Source of the DNA: Chitinimonas sp. BJB300
Lineage (GTDB): Bacteria > Pseudomonadota > Gammaproteobacteria > Burkholderiales > Chitinimonadaceae
Length of the DNA: 36,439 nt
Direction of reading: 5' to 3'
NCBI RefSeq assembly: GCF_002735695.1
Contig: NZ_PDZH01000043.1
Location: 1 to 36,439, forward strand
The notes beneath the pieces were generated by a model. The model was not told the origin of the DNA. It made no database searches and saw only the letters and a list, made by a program, of their open reading frames with translations. Positions 11,334-20,465 of the stretch are shown one piece after another. How positions within the stretch are numbered: position 1 is the first letter of the stretch; every line of letters begins with the position of its first letter. Both the position numbers and the translations under genes were made by a program.

Positions 11334-11366
11334 CCGGCCCGGCCAATTTAAAATACCGGCCCGGCC
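11334..11366. repeat. 11-bp GC-rich direct repeat between aotO and aotP
   Basis: CCGGCCCGGCC occurs at 11334-11344 and again at 11356-11366, separated by the A/T-only spacer AATTTAAAATA. The repeat lies in the gap between aotO and aotP, upstream of the aotP ribosome-binding site. Because GGCC is self-complementary the copies can also base-pair with each other. It may be an mRNA-stability or processing element; no function is assigned. Confidence 0.4.
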
Positions 11367-11382
11367 TAATGTCTGCCGCTGA

Positions 11383-12501
11383 TCAAGCGCCCAACAGCGG
11401 GCCGCTTCGGAAAGCCACCTTGCCTGCGACTTTGCACAGGTCCATGCCGGCGGTGGCATAGCGGACGATACTGCGCGCATACAACACGCCACTGACCGTC
11501 GCACACACGGTGCTGATGACGTCGGATAACGGGTCGATCACCTCAGCCACCGCCTCGCCGACATTGATGTAATCGCCCGGCTGCTTGAGGAACACCAACA
11601 CACCTGCATGGGGAGCAGACAGCGTTTCCGAGCCAGCCAGCGGCGTGGGCTCGCACAACGCAGCAGGCAACGCCGGCGCGGGGCCGGCAACAACACCGCG
11701 ATGCTGCAGGAAGGTAATCAGATTCATCGCATCCTGCTCGGCCACGGGGTGATACACCTCGGTTTCACCGCGTAATTCAACCGTGGCGGAAAAGCACGCC
11801 AACGGAATCGGAAAACGGCCGGCAAAACGCTCGGCCAATTGCCACCAATGTCCACTCAATGCTTCGTCGAACGACGCCCCGCCTGAGCCCTTGGCTAACA
11901 ACACAGCCCGCGCGCCCAGAAAGCGATTCAAGGGTTCGGCCTGTGGTAGATATGGGGTTTCGGTATAGAGATGCATCACCGCTTCAAAATCGCAGTGCAG
12001 GTCCAGCACCACATCGGCATCGCAAGCCATGGTCACCAGCGTATGGCGCAAGGACGCCAACTCAGTGGCAGGCTGGATAGCGCGCAGGGCCTCTGCCATG
12101 GCTGTACGGATAGCGCGCTTGTTCGCCTCAGCATCGTTCCCGAGGCGGCTTTCGATTTGATCCCCCAGTAACGCCAGAAAGTCGGGGTATTGCCGGTTGA
12201 AGTTCTCGCCACCGGCAAAGTCGAAACGCCCCAGCTGGCCATGCATGAGGGTCTGGCTGAGTCCGATCGGATTGGCTACCGGCACGACCACCACCTCCCC
12301 CAACAATGCGCCGCTGGCTTCCAACGCCGCCAGCTTCTGTTTGAGGTGATACAGCACCAACATGCCAGGCAATTCGTCAGCATGCAGGCTGGCCTGCATA
12401 TAGACTTTCTGCCCTCGGCCCGGCTGGCCGTAATGAAAGCTGAGCAATTCGCGTTGAGTCCCCACGCTGGGGCTCAGCAAGGCGTGGCGTTTCACTTGCA
12501 T
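11383..12501 (-). CDS. aotO: AotO, succinylglutamate desuccinylase/aspartoacylase-family protein
   Basis: This 372-residue zinc-dependent deacylase-like protein is encoded within the arginine transport operon at the position of P. aeruginosa aotO, whose role in uptake is, as I recall, dispensable or unknown. The zinc ligands are H40-x-x-E43 in ASLHADELPG and H169 in VLDLHCDFEA; NFNR (100-103) and the probable catalytic E242 in ATVELRGE also fit a working enzyme. The C-terminal part (about 290-372), with SAPHAGVLVFLKQPGDYINVGEAVAEVID, resembles a barrel-sandwich (biotinyl/lipoyl-like) fold. It starts 7 nt after the aotM stop. The substrate is unknown; an N-acylated amino acid such as acyl-arginine or acyl-ornithine is a reasonable guess. 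Confidence 0.82.
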   Translation of the reverse strand: MQVKRHALLSPSVGTQRELLSFHYGQPGRGQKVYMQASLHADELPGMLVLYHLKQKLAALEASGALLGEVVVVPVANPIGLSQTLMHGQLGRFDFAGGENFNRQYPDFLALLGDQIESRLGNDAEANKRAIRTAMAEALRAIQPATELASLRHTLVTMACDADVVLDLHCDFEAVMHLYTETPYLPQAEPLNRFLGARAVLLAKGSGGASFDEALSGHWWQLAERFAGRFPIPLACFSATVELRGETEVYHPVAEQDAMNLITFLQHRGVVAGPAPALPAALCEPTPLAGSETLSAPHAGVLVFLKQPGDYINVGEAVAEVIDPLSDVISTVCATVSGVLYARSIVRYATAGMDLCKVAGKVAFRSGPLLGA

Positions 12502-12508
12502 GGTTTTA

Positions 12509-13222
12509 TCAGGCCTTACGTGGTTGCAGATAGGCCAGCCATCGGTGCTCGGCCAGCTTGAACAGTCCCACCAGGGTGAAAGTCAGGGTCAGGTAGATGA
12601 CACCCGCCGTAATAAACGCCTCAAAAGGCAGGTAGTAATCAGAGTAGACGCTGCGCGCCGCATTCGTGATGTCCATCAAGGCCGGCACCGTACTGGCCAG
12701 CGATGTGCCATGCAGCATCATGATGACTTCATTGGAATAGGCAGGCAGTGTACGGCGCAAGGCTGAAGGCAGAATAATGCGGCGCATGGCCTGCCAGGGC
12801 GTCATCCCCATAGCTTTGGCGGCTTCCAGCTCGCCATGATTGGTATCGCGGATAGCACCAGCCAGCATCTCGGTTGTGTAAGCACAGGTGTTCAACGTAA
12901 ACGCCAGCACACAGCAGAACAGCGCATCTTTGAAAGGTTTGAACAGGGCGACGGTATCCCAGTTGTTCTGCACGATATCGAGTTGCGCCACGCCGTAGTA
13001 GATCAGATAAACCTGGATAAGCATCGGCGTGCCGCGCATCACGTAGGTGTACAGCCACACGGGGGTTGAAATCCAGCGGTTGCTCGACACGCGCATGATC
13101 GCCATGGGAATGGATATCAGGCCGCCGATACTGACCGAGATACACAGCAACTGCAGGCTGACCAGAATACCCTGCCAGAACAGCTTGAGAATGGCGGGTT
13201 CGAAAATGACATCAAATTGCAT
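12509..13222 (-). CDS. aotM: AotM, arginine ABC transporter permease
   Basis: This 237-residue inner-membrane permease is of the HisM/ArtM type. It has several hydrophobic segments (for example 15-45, 55-80, 100-120 and 190-225) and the cytoplasmic EAA loop GELEAAKAMGMTPWQAMRRI that contacts AotP. It pairs with AotQ to form the channel. The gene starts 2 nt after the aotQ stop (TGA TC ATG), so the two permeases are translationally coupled, which fits a 1:1 subunit ratio. It is followed 7 nt later by aotO. Confidence 0.92.
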   Translation of the reverse strand: MQFDVIFEPAILKLFWQGILVSLQLLCISVSIGGLISIPMAIMRVSSNRWISTPVWLYTYVMRGTPMLIQVYLIYYGVAQLDIVQNNWDTVALFKPFKDALFCCVLAFTLNTCAYTTEMLAGAIRDTNHGELEAAKAMGMTPWQAMRRIILPSALRRTLPAYSNEVIMMLHGTSLASTVPALMDITNAARSVYSDYYLPFEAFITAGVIYLTLTFTLVGLFKLAEHRWLAYLQPRKA

Positions 13223-13224
13223 GA

Positions 13225-13926
13225 TCAGAATTCCCCCCGGCGCACGCCCATTGAGTATTTCTTGTCGAGCTGCTTGAGCACCACGAGGGATACCGTGGTG
13301 ATGGCCAGGTAGATTACCCCGGTGAAGAGGAAGAACAACATCGGCGCAAGCGGCGTGATACCACGGCCCGCAGCGGCTGCCTGCTTGGCGAGCATGGTCA
13401 TGTCGGGCAGGCCGAGTATAGATACCAGCGCCGTGGCCTTGATCAAGACCAACCAGTTATTGGTGAAGCTGGGTAATGCAAGGCGAATCATCTGCGGCAC
13501 GGTAATTCGGAAAAACACGCGCAGACTGCTCATGCCAAAGGCGGAACCTGCCTCCATCTGCCCTTTTGGAATCGCCATAATGGCGCCGCGGAACGTTTCG
13601 GTCATATAAGCGCCATAGATGAAACCAATGGTCAGCACCCCGGCAACAAACGGGTTGATCTCGACGTAATCCGTATAGCCTACTGACTCCAATCCTTTGT
13701 TCAGGAATATCTGGCCACCGTAGAAAATCAGCAGCATCAAGACGAGATCGGGAATACCACGAATCACCGTGGAGTAGATGCCCGCCAGCCAATTCAGCGG
13801 TTTGCTCGGCGACAGTTTGGCGGTTGCGCCCAACAAGCCCAGCACAACCGATACCGCGAGCGAACCCAAGGCGACTTCGAGCGTCAGCACCGAGCCCTTC
13901 AGGATATTAAATAAGTACTCTTCCAT
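13225..13926 (-). CDS. aotQ: AotQ, arginine ABC transporter permease
   Basis: This second HisQ/ArtQ-type permease has 233 residues. Hydrophobic segments lie near 12-35, 55-75, 92-112 and 195-220. The EAA-loop sequence is QMEAGSAFGMSSLRVFFRI. With AotM it forms the membrane channel of the arginine/ornithine importer. The ribosome-binding site is weak (GAGA about 8 nt before the ATG). A 379-bp non-coding gap separates it from aotJ, the usual arrangement when the abundant binding protein is expressed more strongly than the membrane subunits. Confidence 0.92.
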   Translation of the reverse strand: MEEYLFNILKGSVLTLEVALGSLAVSVVLGLLGATAKLSPSKPLNWLAGIYSTVIRGIPDLVLMLLIFYGGQIFLNKGLESVGYTDYVEINPFVAGVLTIGFIYGAYMTETFRGAIMAIPKGQMEAGSAFGMSSLRVFFRITVPQMIRLALPSFTNNWLVLIKATALVSILGLPDMTMLAKQAAAAGRGITPLAPMLFFLFTGVIYLAITTVSLVVLKQLDKKYSMGVRRGEF

Positions 13927-14305
13927 CTTTGATCTCTACACCGCCTAAAGGGAATGCGGCCTGGCTAGGCGATGCCAGGCTACTGTGGACATGCATTGGG
14001 CAACCCATACTTCCGAGCAATCTTCCCCCGCGTCAGGGAAAATCGGACTCGCCCGCACGACCAGGGAACCAGCGTCACTAACTGACGATTTACTGAATAA
14101 GTAATGAAGTATGAATCGTACGAAAGTACTGCGAAAGCCCGTATGGCAACTACCGCCATACCTGGCTGATAAAGAGAGCCGCGCAAAGCGACGCAATCAA
14201 GAATAGATGCGCCACCCGCGCTCGAACATCAGGCTTTTGCCCACCTCACCGCGGCTTACCGTTTATCTGGACAAGCGCAGCCAGGTGATGCGATCAGTAG
14301 CCGGC
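13927..14305. other. 379-bp non-coding gap between aotJ and aotQ
   Basis: No gene is supported here. Two perfect 7-bp hairpins are visible: GTATGGC (14141-14147) with GCCATAC (14155-14161), and GCCTGGC (13959-13965) with GCCAGGC (13974-13980). A small GTAC-GAAA-GTAC hairpin lies at 14118-14129. None has a U-tract. I infer an mRNA processing or stabilising region that lets aotJ be expressed above aotQMOP-argR. A separate weak promoter for aotQ cannot be excluded. Confidence 0.5.
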
Positions 14306-15082
14306 TTACTTACCCCAAGCTTCAAAATTGAAGTATTTATCGTTAATCTTCTTCCAGACACCATTGCCGCGAATCGTGCCAATGCCCTTATTCAGCGCAT
14401 CGCGCAGATCACGGTCACTCTTGCGGACGGCAATCCCCACACCCTCGCCAAAGTATTTCTGCTCGTTCAAGATGGGCCCGACAAATCCCCAGCCCTTACC
14501 GTCCGGTGTCTTCAGAAAACCTTCGTAGACTTCCACCGTATCCGCCACGGTTCCTTCCAGGCGGCCGGACTTGATATCCAGATATACCTGATCCTGGGCT
14601 TCATAAGGCACAATCACCGCGCCCATGGGTTCCAACTCGCCACGTGCGTATTTTTCCTGGGTCGACCCCTTCAACACGCCAATTTTCTTGCCCTTCAGAT
14701 CAGCAGGCACATTCTTGATGCCACCACCGAGCTTCACCACGACACGCGACGGCGTGTTGTAGTACTTGCCAGTGAAATCCACGGCGCGCTTACGCTCTTC
14801 AGTAATCGACATTGACGAAATAATGGCGTCGTACTTCTTGGCATTCAGACCAGGAATCATGCCGTCCCACGCTTGCTCGACGAAAACGCACTTGGCTTTG
14901 AGCTCAGCGCACAAGGCCAAGGCGATATCGACATCAAAGCCTGTCGGTTTGCCCTCGGGTGTCTTGTAGGTGAAGGGCTTGTAGGTTGCATCGATCGCAA
15001 CACGGATTTCCTTCCACTCCTTTGCCGAAGCCGCCACAGACAACGCCAGTGCGATTGCACCGAATAGCGCGGTTTTTTTCAT
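14306..15082 (-). CDS. aotJ: AotJ, periplasmic arginine/ornithine-binding protein
   Basis: This family-3 (lysine/arginine/ornithine type) solute-binding protein has 258 residues. It has a clear Sec signal peptide (MKKTALFGAIALALSVAASA, cleavage expected before K21). The mature protein shows family blocks IRVAIDATYKPFTYKTPEG, KPTGFDVDIALALC, WDGMIPGLNAKKYDAIISSM and SITEERKRAVDFTGKYY. It captures arginine in the periplasm and delivers it to AotQM. The frame is open 25 codons further upstream, but the ATG at 15082 has AGGAG 8 nt before it and places the signal peptide at the N-terminus. It is the first gene of the aot operon, with an ArgR-like site at its promoter. Confidence 0.95.
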   Translation of the reverse strand: MKKTALFGAIALALSVAASAKEWKEIRVAIDATYKPFTYKTPEGKPTGFDVDIALALCAELKAKCVFVEQAWDGMIPGLNAKKYDAIISSMSITEERKRAVDFTGKYYNTPSRVVVKLGGGIKNVPADLKGKKIGVLKGSTQEKYARGELEPMGAVIVPYEAQDQVYLDIKSGRLEGTVADTVEVYEGFLKTPDGKGWGFVGPILNEQKYFGEGVGIAVRKSDRDLRDALNKGIGTIRGNGVWKKINDKYFNFEAWGK

Positions 15083-15173
15083 TGCCTTACTCCTAATTAT
15101 TAGATGTGCTTGAAAATATCTGGGAAGACGAAGCAAATACACGGTAATTTTCAACAAGCCAATGCCGGCCCCG

Positions 15174-15218
15174 ATTGTAATCCTGATCTGTAGGCAAAAT
15201 GGTTCCCTTAATGCGACA
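15174..15218 (-). promoter_or_regulatory. aotJ promoter with ArgR-like site
   Basis: On the minus strand TGTCGC-ATTAAGGG-AA-CCATT (15218 down to 15198) matches the ArgR half-site consensus TGTCGC-N6-G-N-AA-N5 exactly. The -10 box TACAAT lies 18 bp downstream (15179 down to 15174), so the site covers the -35 region, which has no TTGACA. The expected leader before the aotJ ATG is about 85 nt. The adjoining 21 bp upstream retains only the AA of a second half-site. Confidence 0.65.
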
Positions 15219-15336
15219 TTTTCTTACAAACAGCGCAGCAGTCTGCAATAAGTTTAACGAACCGCCCCTTCGGGTTTTCCTCAGCTTGCTGCCACCATAC
15301 CAATGCGCATGATGCCGACCGTAGCCTATAAAAATT

Positions 15337-15381
15337 TGTCGCATCCGCTAAAGCTGGTAGTCGAATTCCAACAGCTACAAT
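15337..15381 (+). promoter_or_regulatory. gdhB promoter with ArgR-like site
   Basis: TGTCGC-ATCCGCTA-AA-GCTGG (15337-15357) fits TGTCGC-N8-AA and is followed 18 bp later by the -10 box TACAAT (15376-15381). The -35 position (GCTGGT) is poor and is overlapped by the site. The spacing is the same as at the aotJ promoter on the other strand of this divergent region. The leader before the gdhB ATG would be about 90 nt. I infer activation by ArgR in the presence of arginine. Confidence 0.6.
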
Positions 15382-15479
15382 ACGCCCTGAGCCCGCATGC
15401 AGCCAGAGGCTCCAGACGCAAGTCTGTCTATACAAACGGAAACCCAAGTAGTATCCGTTTGCTGCCCACCAGGAGATAA

Positions 15480-18400
15480 ATGAAGATGCAAAGCTTCCAA
15501 GCCAGCCTCGTAACCGACATCCAGCGCCATGCCGATGCTCGCGAGGCCGGTCCGGTCGACCTCGCCGCCCTGATCGAAATGTATTACGCCGATACCGATG
15601 CGCACGACCTATCCGGCCGCGACAGTCAGGACTGGTATGGCGCCGCCCTCGCCCACGTCAAACTCGCCGCTACGCGTAAACGCGGTGAACCGCTTGTGCG
15701 CGTCTACAACCCCAGTTTCGACGATCATCGCTGGCAAACCAGTCATACCGTGATCGAACTGGTCAATGACGACAAGTCCTTCCTGGTCGACTCGGTCAGT
15801 GTTGCACTCAATCGTCTGGGGTACGCCATCCACCTGATCATTCACCCGGTGCTGCGGGCAACGCGCGATGCGAAAGGTCGGTTGAGCAAGATCGGGGCAG
15901 GTGAAGCTGAATCCTGGATGCATCTGGAAATCGACCGTATCAGCGACAAAGCCAAACTGGATGAAATCAGGGACGAACTGATACGTGTATTGAATCAGCT
16001 GGACGACTGCGTCGAGGATTTCCCGGCCATGACGGCCAAACTCACCGAAGTCACAGCCGAATTGAAAAAGCGCAAGCCCACGGTCGAAAAAGCCGAATGG
16101 GACGAAAGCATGGCCTATCTCGACTGGCTTGCCCAAGGGCATTTCGTTTTCCTCGGGTATCGCGACTACGACCTGACAGATAGTAAAGAAGGCGTGCAAC
16201 TGGCCATTGTCAAACAATCAGGTCTTGGCCTGCTGCGTGGCGAAGCCAAGGGCGCGCATTCCGCCAGCTTTGCAGCACTCCCCGCCGAGATCCGGGCGCT
16301 AGCGCGCGACAAATCGCCGCTCCTTCTGACCAAGACCAATTCTCGCTCTACTATCCATCGCGGCGCCTATCTGGACTGCGTGGGCCTCAAACGCTATGAC
16401 GCCAAGGGCAATGTCATCGGTGAGCGCCGCTTTCTCGGACTCTACACCGCCAAGGCATACAGCACCCCACCGCACCAGATCCCCATGTTGCGACGCAAAA
16501 TCAATGCCGTCATGGCAGCCAACCGGTTTGCGCCGCATAGTCATCGGGGCAAGACCCTGCTCAATGTGCTGGAGACTTACCCGCGCGATGAGTTGATCGA
16601 GATCAGTGTGTCTGCCCTGGCGGAAATCGCGCTGGGCATTGCCAATCTGCAAGAGCGTAGCCAGGTCCGGGTCTTTATTCGCGAAGATCTTTATCGCCGC
16701 TATGTTTCCGCCCTCGTCTATCTGCCGCGCGACAATTACACCACTGACGTTCGGCTCAAGATGCAGCAATTGTTGCTAGCGGCTTTTGGCGGCACGTCCA
16801 GCGAATTCAATGTGCTGTTGTCCGACTCGATTCTCGCCCGCATCCACTTCATGGTGCGTACGCCAGCCGGTTCCACCTTGCCTGACTACGACCCGCGTGA
16901 AATCGAGAACCAAATTGCCCATACAACGCGTCGCTGGGCGGACGATCTGCAATTGAACCTGACAACCCATGCCGGGGAAGAACGCGGCATGGCGCTGAAC
17001 ATCAAGTATGCCCGTAGTTTCCCAGCTGCGTATTACGCCGACTACGACGCCCGCACTGCCGTCAGCGACATCGACAAGATCGAAGCCGCACTGGCCAGCA
17101 AGCAGCTGACCATGAAGTTGATGGACGCCACACTGGCCGATCCGACCCAGCATCGCTTCAAGATCTTCCGCGAAGAGCCGATCGCGCTCAGCGACAGTCT
17201 GCCGGTGCTGGAAAACATGGGCGTACGGGTGATTGAAGAGCAGCCTTACACGCTCAAGTTTGCCGATGGTGGCCGCGCCTGGGTGACGGACATCGCCATC
17301 AAGCTGCAACAGGCTGGCCTGCTGGACGACGAAGTACGCCGTGACGCCTTCCAGCAAGGCTTTGCCGCCATCTTCGAAGGCCGCGCCGAGAACGATCGCT
17401 TCAATAACCTGATATTGCTGGCCAGCCTGGAATGGCGTCAGGTTGTATTGCTGCGTGCCTACGCCAAGTACCTCAAGCAAACCGGGCTCAATTACAGCCT
17501 CGACCATATTGCCGACCGCCTGGCGCACTTCCGCGATATTGCCCGCAATCTGGTCACCTTGTTCCTGGCACTACACGACCCGGCGTCGAAGCAACGCAAG
17601 CAGGTCGAAACCCTCAACACCAAGATCAAGGAAGCGCTGACCCACGTCCCCAGCATTGACGACGAACGCATTCTGTCCGGCTTCTTCTACTGCATCTCAG
17701 CCACCTTGCGCACCAACTACTTCCAGCCGGGCGCGGATGAAAAGGTCAAGGACTACATCAGTTTCAAGTTCGAGAGCAGCCAGATTCCGAACATGCCGCA
17801 GCCGGTGCCGCTGTATGAAATCTTCGTCTACTCGCCGCGCGTGGAAGGCATCCACCTGCGCTTCGGCAAGGTAGCCCGTGGCGGCCTGCGCTGGTCTGAT
17901 CGCAAAGAAGACTTCCGTACCGAAGTGCTTGGCCTCGTCAAAGCGCAGCAAGTCAAGAACACGGTAATCGTACCGGTCGGCTCCAAAGGTGGATTTGTCC
18001 TCAAGCAAGCACCAGCCATGTCCGACCGTGAGGCCTACCAGGCCGAAGGCATTGCCTGCTACAAGACCTTTATCCGCGGCCTGCTCGACCTCACCGACAA
18101 TCTGGTTGAGGGCAAGGTCGTACCGCCGAAGTCCGTACTACGCCTGGATGCAGACGACCCATATCTGGTGGTAGCGGCCGACAAAGGCACCGCCACCTTC
18201 TCCGATATCGCCAATGGTGTATCGCAAGAATATGGTTTCTGGCTCGACGATGCCTTCGCCTCCGGCGGCTCGGTCGGTTACGACCACAAAAAGATGGGTA
18301 TTACCGCCAAGGGCGCATGGGAATCGGTCAAGCGCCACTTCCGTGAAATGGGGCACGACACCCAGCGCCAACCCTTCACCGTTGCCGGTATCGGTGACTT

Positions 18401-20258
18401 GATGGGCGATGTGTTTGGCAATGGTATGCTCCTGAGCGAGCAGATCAAGCTGGTGGCTGCTTTCAACCACCTGCATATCTTCCTCGACCCGAACCCGGAC
18501 ACGGCGAAGAGTTTCAAAGAACGTCAGCGCATGTTCGCCCTGCCCCGTTCCAGCTGGGAAGACTACGACCTCAAGACCATCAGCAAAGGTGGTGGCGTGT
18601 TTCTACGCAGCGCCAAGTCGATTCCACTCTCGCCGGAAATCCGCAAGGTGCTGGATGTGTCCGAAGAAGCCATGGCCCCGAACGACCTGATTCGTGCCAT
18701 TTTGAAAGCACCGGTCGACCTCTTGTACAACGGCGGTATCGGCACCTACTTCAAGGCCAGCTCGCAAAGCCATGCCGAAGCCAGCGACCGCAGCAACGAT
18801 GCCTTGCGCATTGATGGCCGCGAACTCCGCGCACGCGTCGTCGGCGAAGGCGGCAATCTGGGCTTCACCCAGCTGGGCCGGGTGGAATACGCCCAGAGCG
18901 GTGGGCATATCTGTACCGATGCCATCGACAACTCTGCCGGCGTTGATTGCTCTGACCACGAGGTCAATATCAAGATTCTGTTTGGCCGTCTGGTCCAGAG
19001 TGGCGACATGACCCTCAAGCAGCGCAATGCCATCCTGGCAGAGATGACCGATAACGTCGGCCTGCTGGTACTGCGCGACAACTACCTGCAAACCGCGGCC
19101 ATCAGCCTGGAATTGCAGCAAGCCCAGTCGCTACTGTCGGTGCATAGCCGCTTCATGCAGAGCCTGGAAAAAGCCGGCCGCCTAAGCCGCCGTATCGAGT
19201 ATCTACCCAACGATGCGCAATTGGCCGATCGCCAAGCCGCCCGCCAAGGCCTGACCAGCCCTGAGCTGGCTGTGCTGCTCGCATACGCCAAGCTCGTCCT
19301 GTTCGACCAACTGATCGCCTCGCCACTACCCGCAATGCCCGAATGGAATGCACTGCTGGAAAGCTACTTCCCGGTCAAGATGGTAGAGAAATTCAAGAAG
19401 CAGCTGCCAAGTCATCCGCTACGCAGCGAAATCGTCGCTACCGTGCTGACCAACGAATGCGTCAATCGAATGGGCATCAGCTTTGTCTTCCGTGTCGCGG
19501 AAGAAACCAACGCCAGTTCCGCTGCCATCGTGCATGCCTGGAGCCTCGCATCGCGCCTGGTACAAGCCGATAAGATCTGGAGCGAACTCGAAGCACTCGA
19601 CAACAAGGTACCAACCCAAACGCAATACGCGCTGATGCTGGAAGTACGCAAGCAATTGGAACGCGTCGCGCGTTGGGTACTTAATATGCAGCTGACCGAA
19701 AGCGACGCAGAAAGCCGCATCAAGCAACTGACCGATGAAATTCCGGCGCTCCTGCCTAAGCTGGACAAATGGCTATCGGAAAAACCGCATTTCGTCACAC
19801 AGCAAGATCGCCTGAAAGCCAATGGCGTGAAAGCCGATTTGGCTGCCCGCGTGGTCAACCTTGATGCCCTCCTGGCACTGCTCGATATCGCAAGGCTGGC
19901 AAGAGAAGCCAAAGCCAGCGTGGAAGACGTCGCCCAAGTGTACTTTAACCTGGAGAACGCTCTTCAGATCGATTGGCTGCGTGGTGTCGTTGATGGTTTG
20001 CCGCGTGACAATCGTTGGCAAACGCTGGCCCGGATGGCGTTCCGCGATGAGCTGTATCGCGAACATGCAAACCTGACCAAGCGCGTGTTACAACACGATG
20101 GCAAAACAACCGCCAAGAAAGTAGAGAGCTGGCTCGCTGGCCGAGATATGGCGATTGAGCATTGCAGAAAGATGTTCGAGGAATTGCGCGTGGCCGTACC
20201 CGACCTCGCCATGATCTCGGCTGCCATGCGCGAGATTCGGAGCCGATTAGCAGCGTAA
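15480..20258 (+). CDS. gdhB: GdhB, large NAD-dependent glutamate dehydrogenase (GDH-180 type)
   Basis: This 1592-residue enzyme belongs to the 180-kDa NAD-specific glutamate dehydrogenase family (P. aeruginosa GdhB is about 1620). It deaminates glutamate to 2-oxoglutarate and ammonia. A long N-terminal regulatory part (about 1-700) of ACT-like and helical modules precedes the catalytic core. The core includes ARGGLRWSDRKEDFRTEV from about 799, PVGSKGGFV with K836, AGIGDLMGDVFGNGM near 968-982, and VVGEGGNLGFTQLGR near 1120. A long helical C-terminal domain follows. AGGAG lies 4 nt before the ATG. Standing next to aotJ and sharing the ArgR-like motif, it should burn the glutamate produced by the AST pathway. 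The P. aeruginosa enzyme is arginine-inducible and allosterically controlled by arginine, which supports this. Confidence 0.95.
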   Translation: MKMQSFQASLVTDIQRHADAREAGPVDLAALIEMYYADTDAHDLSGRDSQDWYGAALAHVKLAATRKRGEPLVRVYNPSFDDHRWQTSHTVIELVNDDKSFLVDSVSVALNRLGYAIHLIIHPVLRATRDAKGRLSKIGAGEAESWMHLEIDRISDKAKLDEIRDELIRVLNQLDDCVEDFPAMTAKLTEVTAELKKRKPTVEKAEWDESMAYLDWLAQGHFVFLGYRDYDLTDSKEGVQLAIVKQSGLGLLRGEAKGAHSASFAALPAEIRALARDKSPLLLTKTNSRSTIHRGAYLDCVGLKRYDAKGNVIGERRFLGLYTAKAYSTPPHQIPMLRRKINAVMAANRFAPHSHRGKTLLNVLETYPRDELIEISVSALAEIALGIANLQERSQVRVFIREDLYRRYVSALVYLPRDNYTTDVRLKMQQLLLAAFGGTSSEFNVLLSDSILARIHFMVRTPAGSTLPDYDPREIENQIAHTTRRWADDLQLNLTTHAGEERGMALNIKYARSFPAAYYADYDARTAVSDIDKIEAALASKQLTMKLMDATLADPTQHRFKIFREEPIALSDSLPVLENMGVRVIEEQPYTLKFADGGRAWVTDIAIKLQQAGLLDDEVRRDAFQQGFAAIFEGRAENDRFNNLILLASLEWRQVVLLRAYAKYLKQTGLNYSLDHIADRLAHFRDIARNLVTLFLALHDPASKQRKQVETLNTKIKEALTHVPSIDDERILSGFFYCISATLRTNYFQPGADEKVKDYISFKFESSQIPNMPQPVPLYEIFVYSPRVEGIHLRFGKVARGGLRWSDRKEDFRTEVLGLVKAQQVKNTVIVPVGSKGGFVLKQAPAMSDREAYQAEGIACYKTFIRGLLDLTDNLVEGKVVPPKSVLRLDADDPYLVVAADKGTATFSDIANGVSQEYGFWLDDAFASGGSVGYDHKKMGITAKGAWESVKRHFREMGHDTQRQPFTVAGIGDLMGDVFGNGMLLSEQIKLVAAFNHLHIFLDPNPDTAKSFKERQRMFALPRSSWEDYDLKTISKGGGVFLRSAKSIPLSPEIRKVLDVSEEAMAPNDLIRAILKAPVDLLYNGGIGTYFKASSQSHAEASDRSNDALRIDGRELRARVVGEGGNLGFTQLGRVEYAQSGGHICTDAIDNSAGVDCSDHEVNIKILFGRLVQSGDMTLKQRNAILAEMTDNVGLLVLRDNYLQTAAISLELQQAQSLLSVHSRFMQSLEKAGRLSRRIEYLPNDAQLADRQAARQGLTSPELAVLLAYAKLVLFDQLIASPLPAMPEWNALLESYFPVKMVEKFKKQLPSHPLRSEIVATVLTNECVNRMGISFVFRVAEETNASSAAIVHAWSLASRLVQADKIWSELEALDNKVPTQTQYALMLEVRKQLERVARWVLNMQLTESDAESRIKQLTDEIPALLPKLDKWLSEKPHFVTQQDRLKANGVKADLAARVVNLDALLALLDIARLAREAKASVEDVAQVYFNLENALQIDWLRGVVDGLPRDNRWQTLARMAFRDELYREHANLTKRVLQHDGKTTAKKVESWLAGRDMAIEHCRKMFEELRVAVPDLAMISAAMREIRSRLAA

Positions 20259-20286
20259 TCCAAGCACCGAAGCCCCGTAGTCAATC

Positions 20287-20318
20287 AAAAGCCACCCTTG
20301 TCCAAGGGTGGCTTTTTT
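20287..20318 (+). terminator. intrinsic terminator after gdhB
   Basis: GCCACCCTT (20291-20299) pairs with AAGGGTGGC (20304-20312) around the loop GTCC. Four A residues precede the stem and TTTTTT follows (20313-20318). It lies about 30 nt after the gdhB stop and separates gdhB from the kinase genes. Confidence 0.9.
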
Positions 20319-20465
20319 ACACCAGCTACCCGCTATACGGCAGCGAGAACCGACATACAGTCGGGCTCGGTCAGTAATGACTGTTAAACTCATTCGCAGC
20401 CTGCACTCGCCCCGTTGCCATACATCGCCACGAGGTTGCCCATTTGTCGATAACGCTCCATTTGC

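Noticed and set aside
11334-11366. Possible CRISPR-like direct repeat
   Set aside because: Only two 11-bp copies with an 11-bp spacer; far too short and few for a CRISPR array.
13945-14196. Small minus-strand frames in the aotJ-aotQ gap
   Set aside because: No ribosome-binding site and no protein-like features; they lie in a hairpin-rich spacer.
16776-17528. 250-residue minus-strand frame opposite gdhB
   Set aside because: Lies wholly within the conserved gdhB coding sequence and has no ribosome-binding site or recognisable domain.
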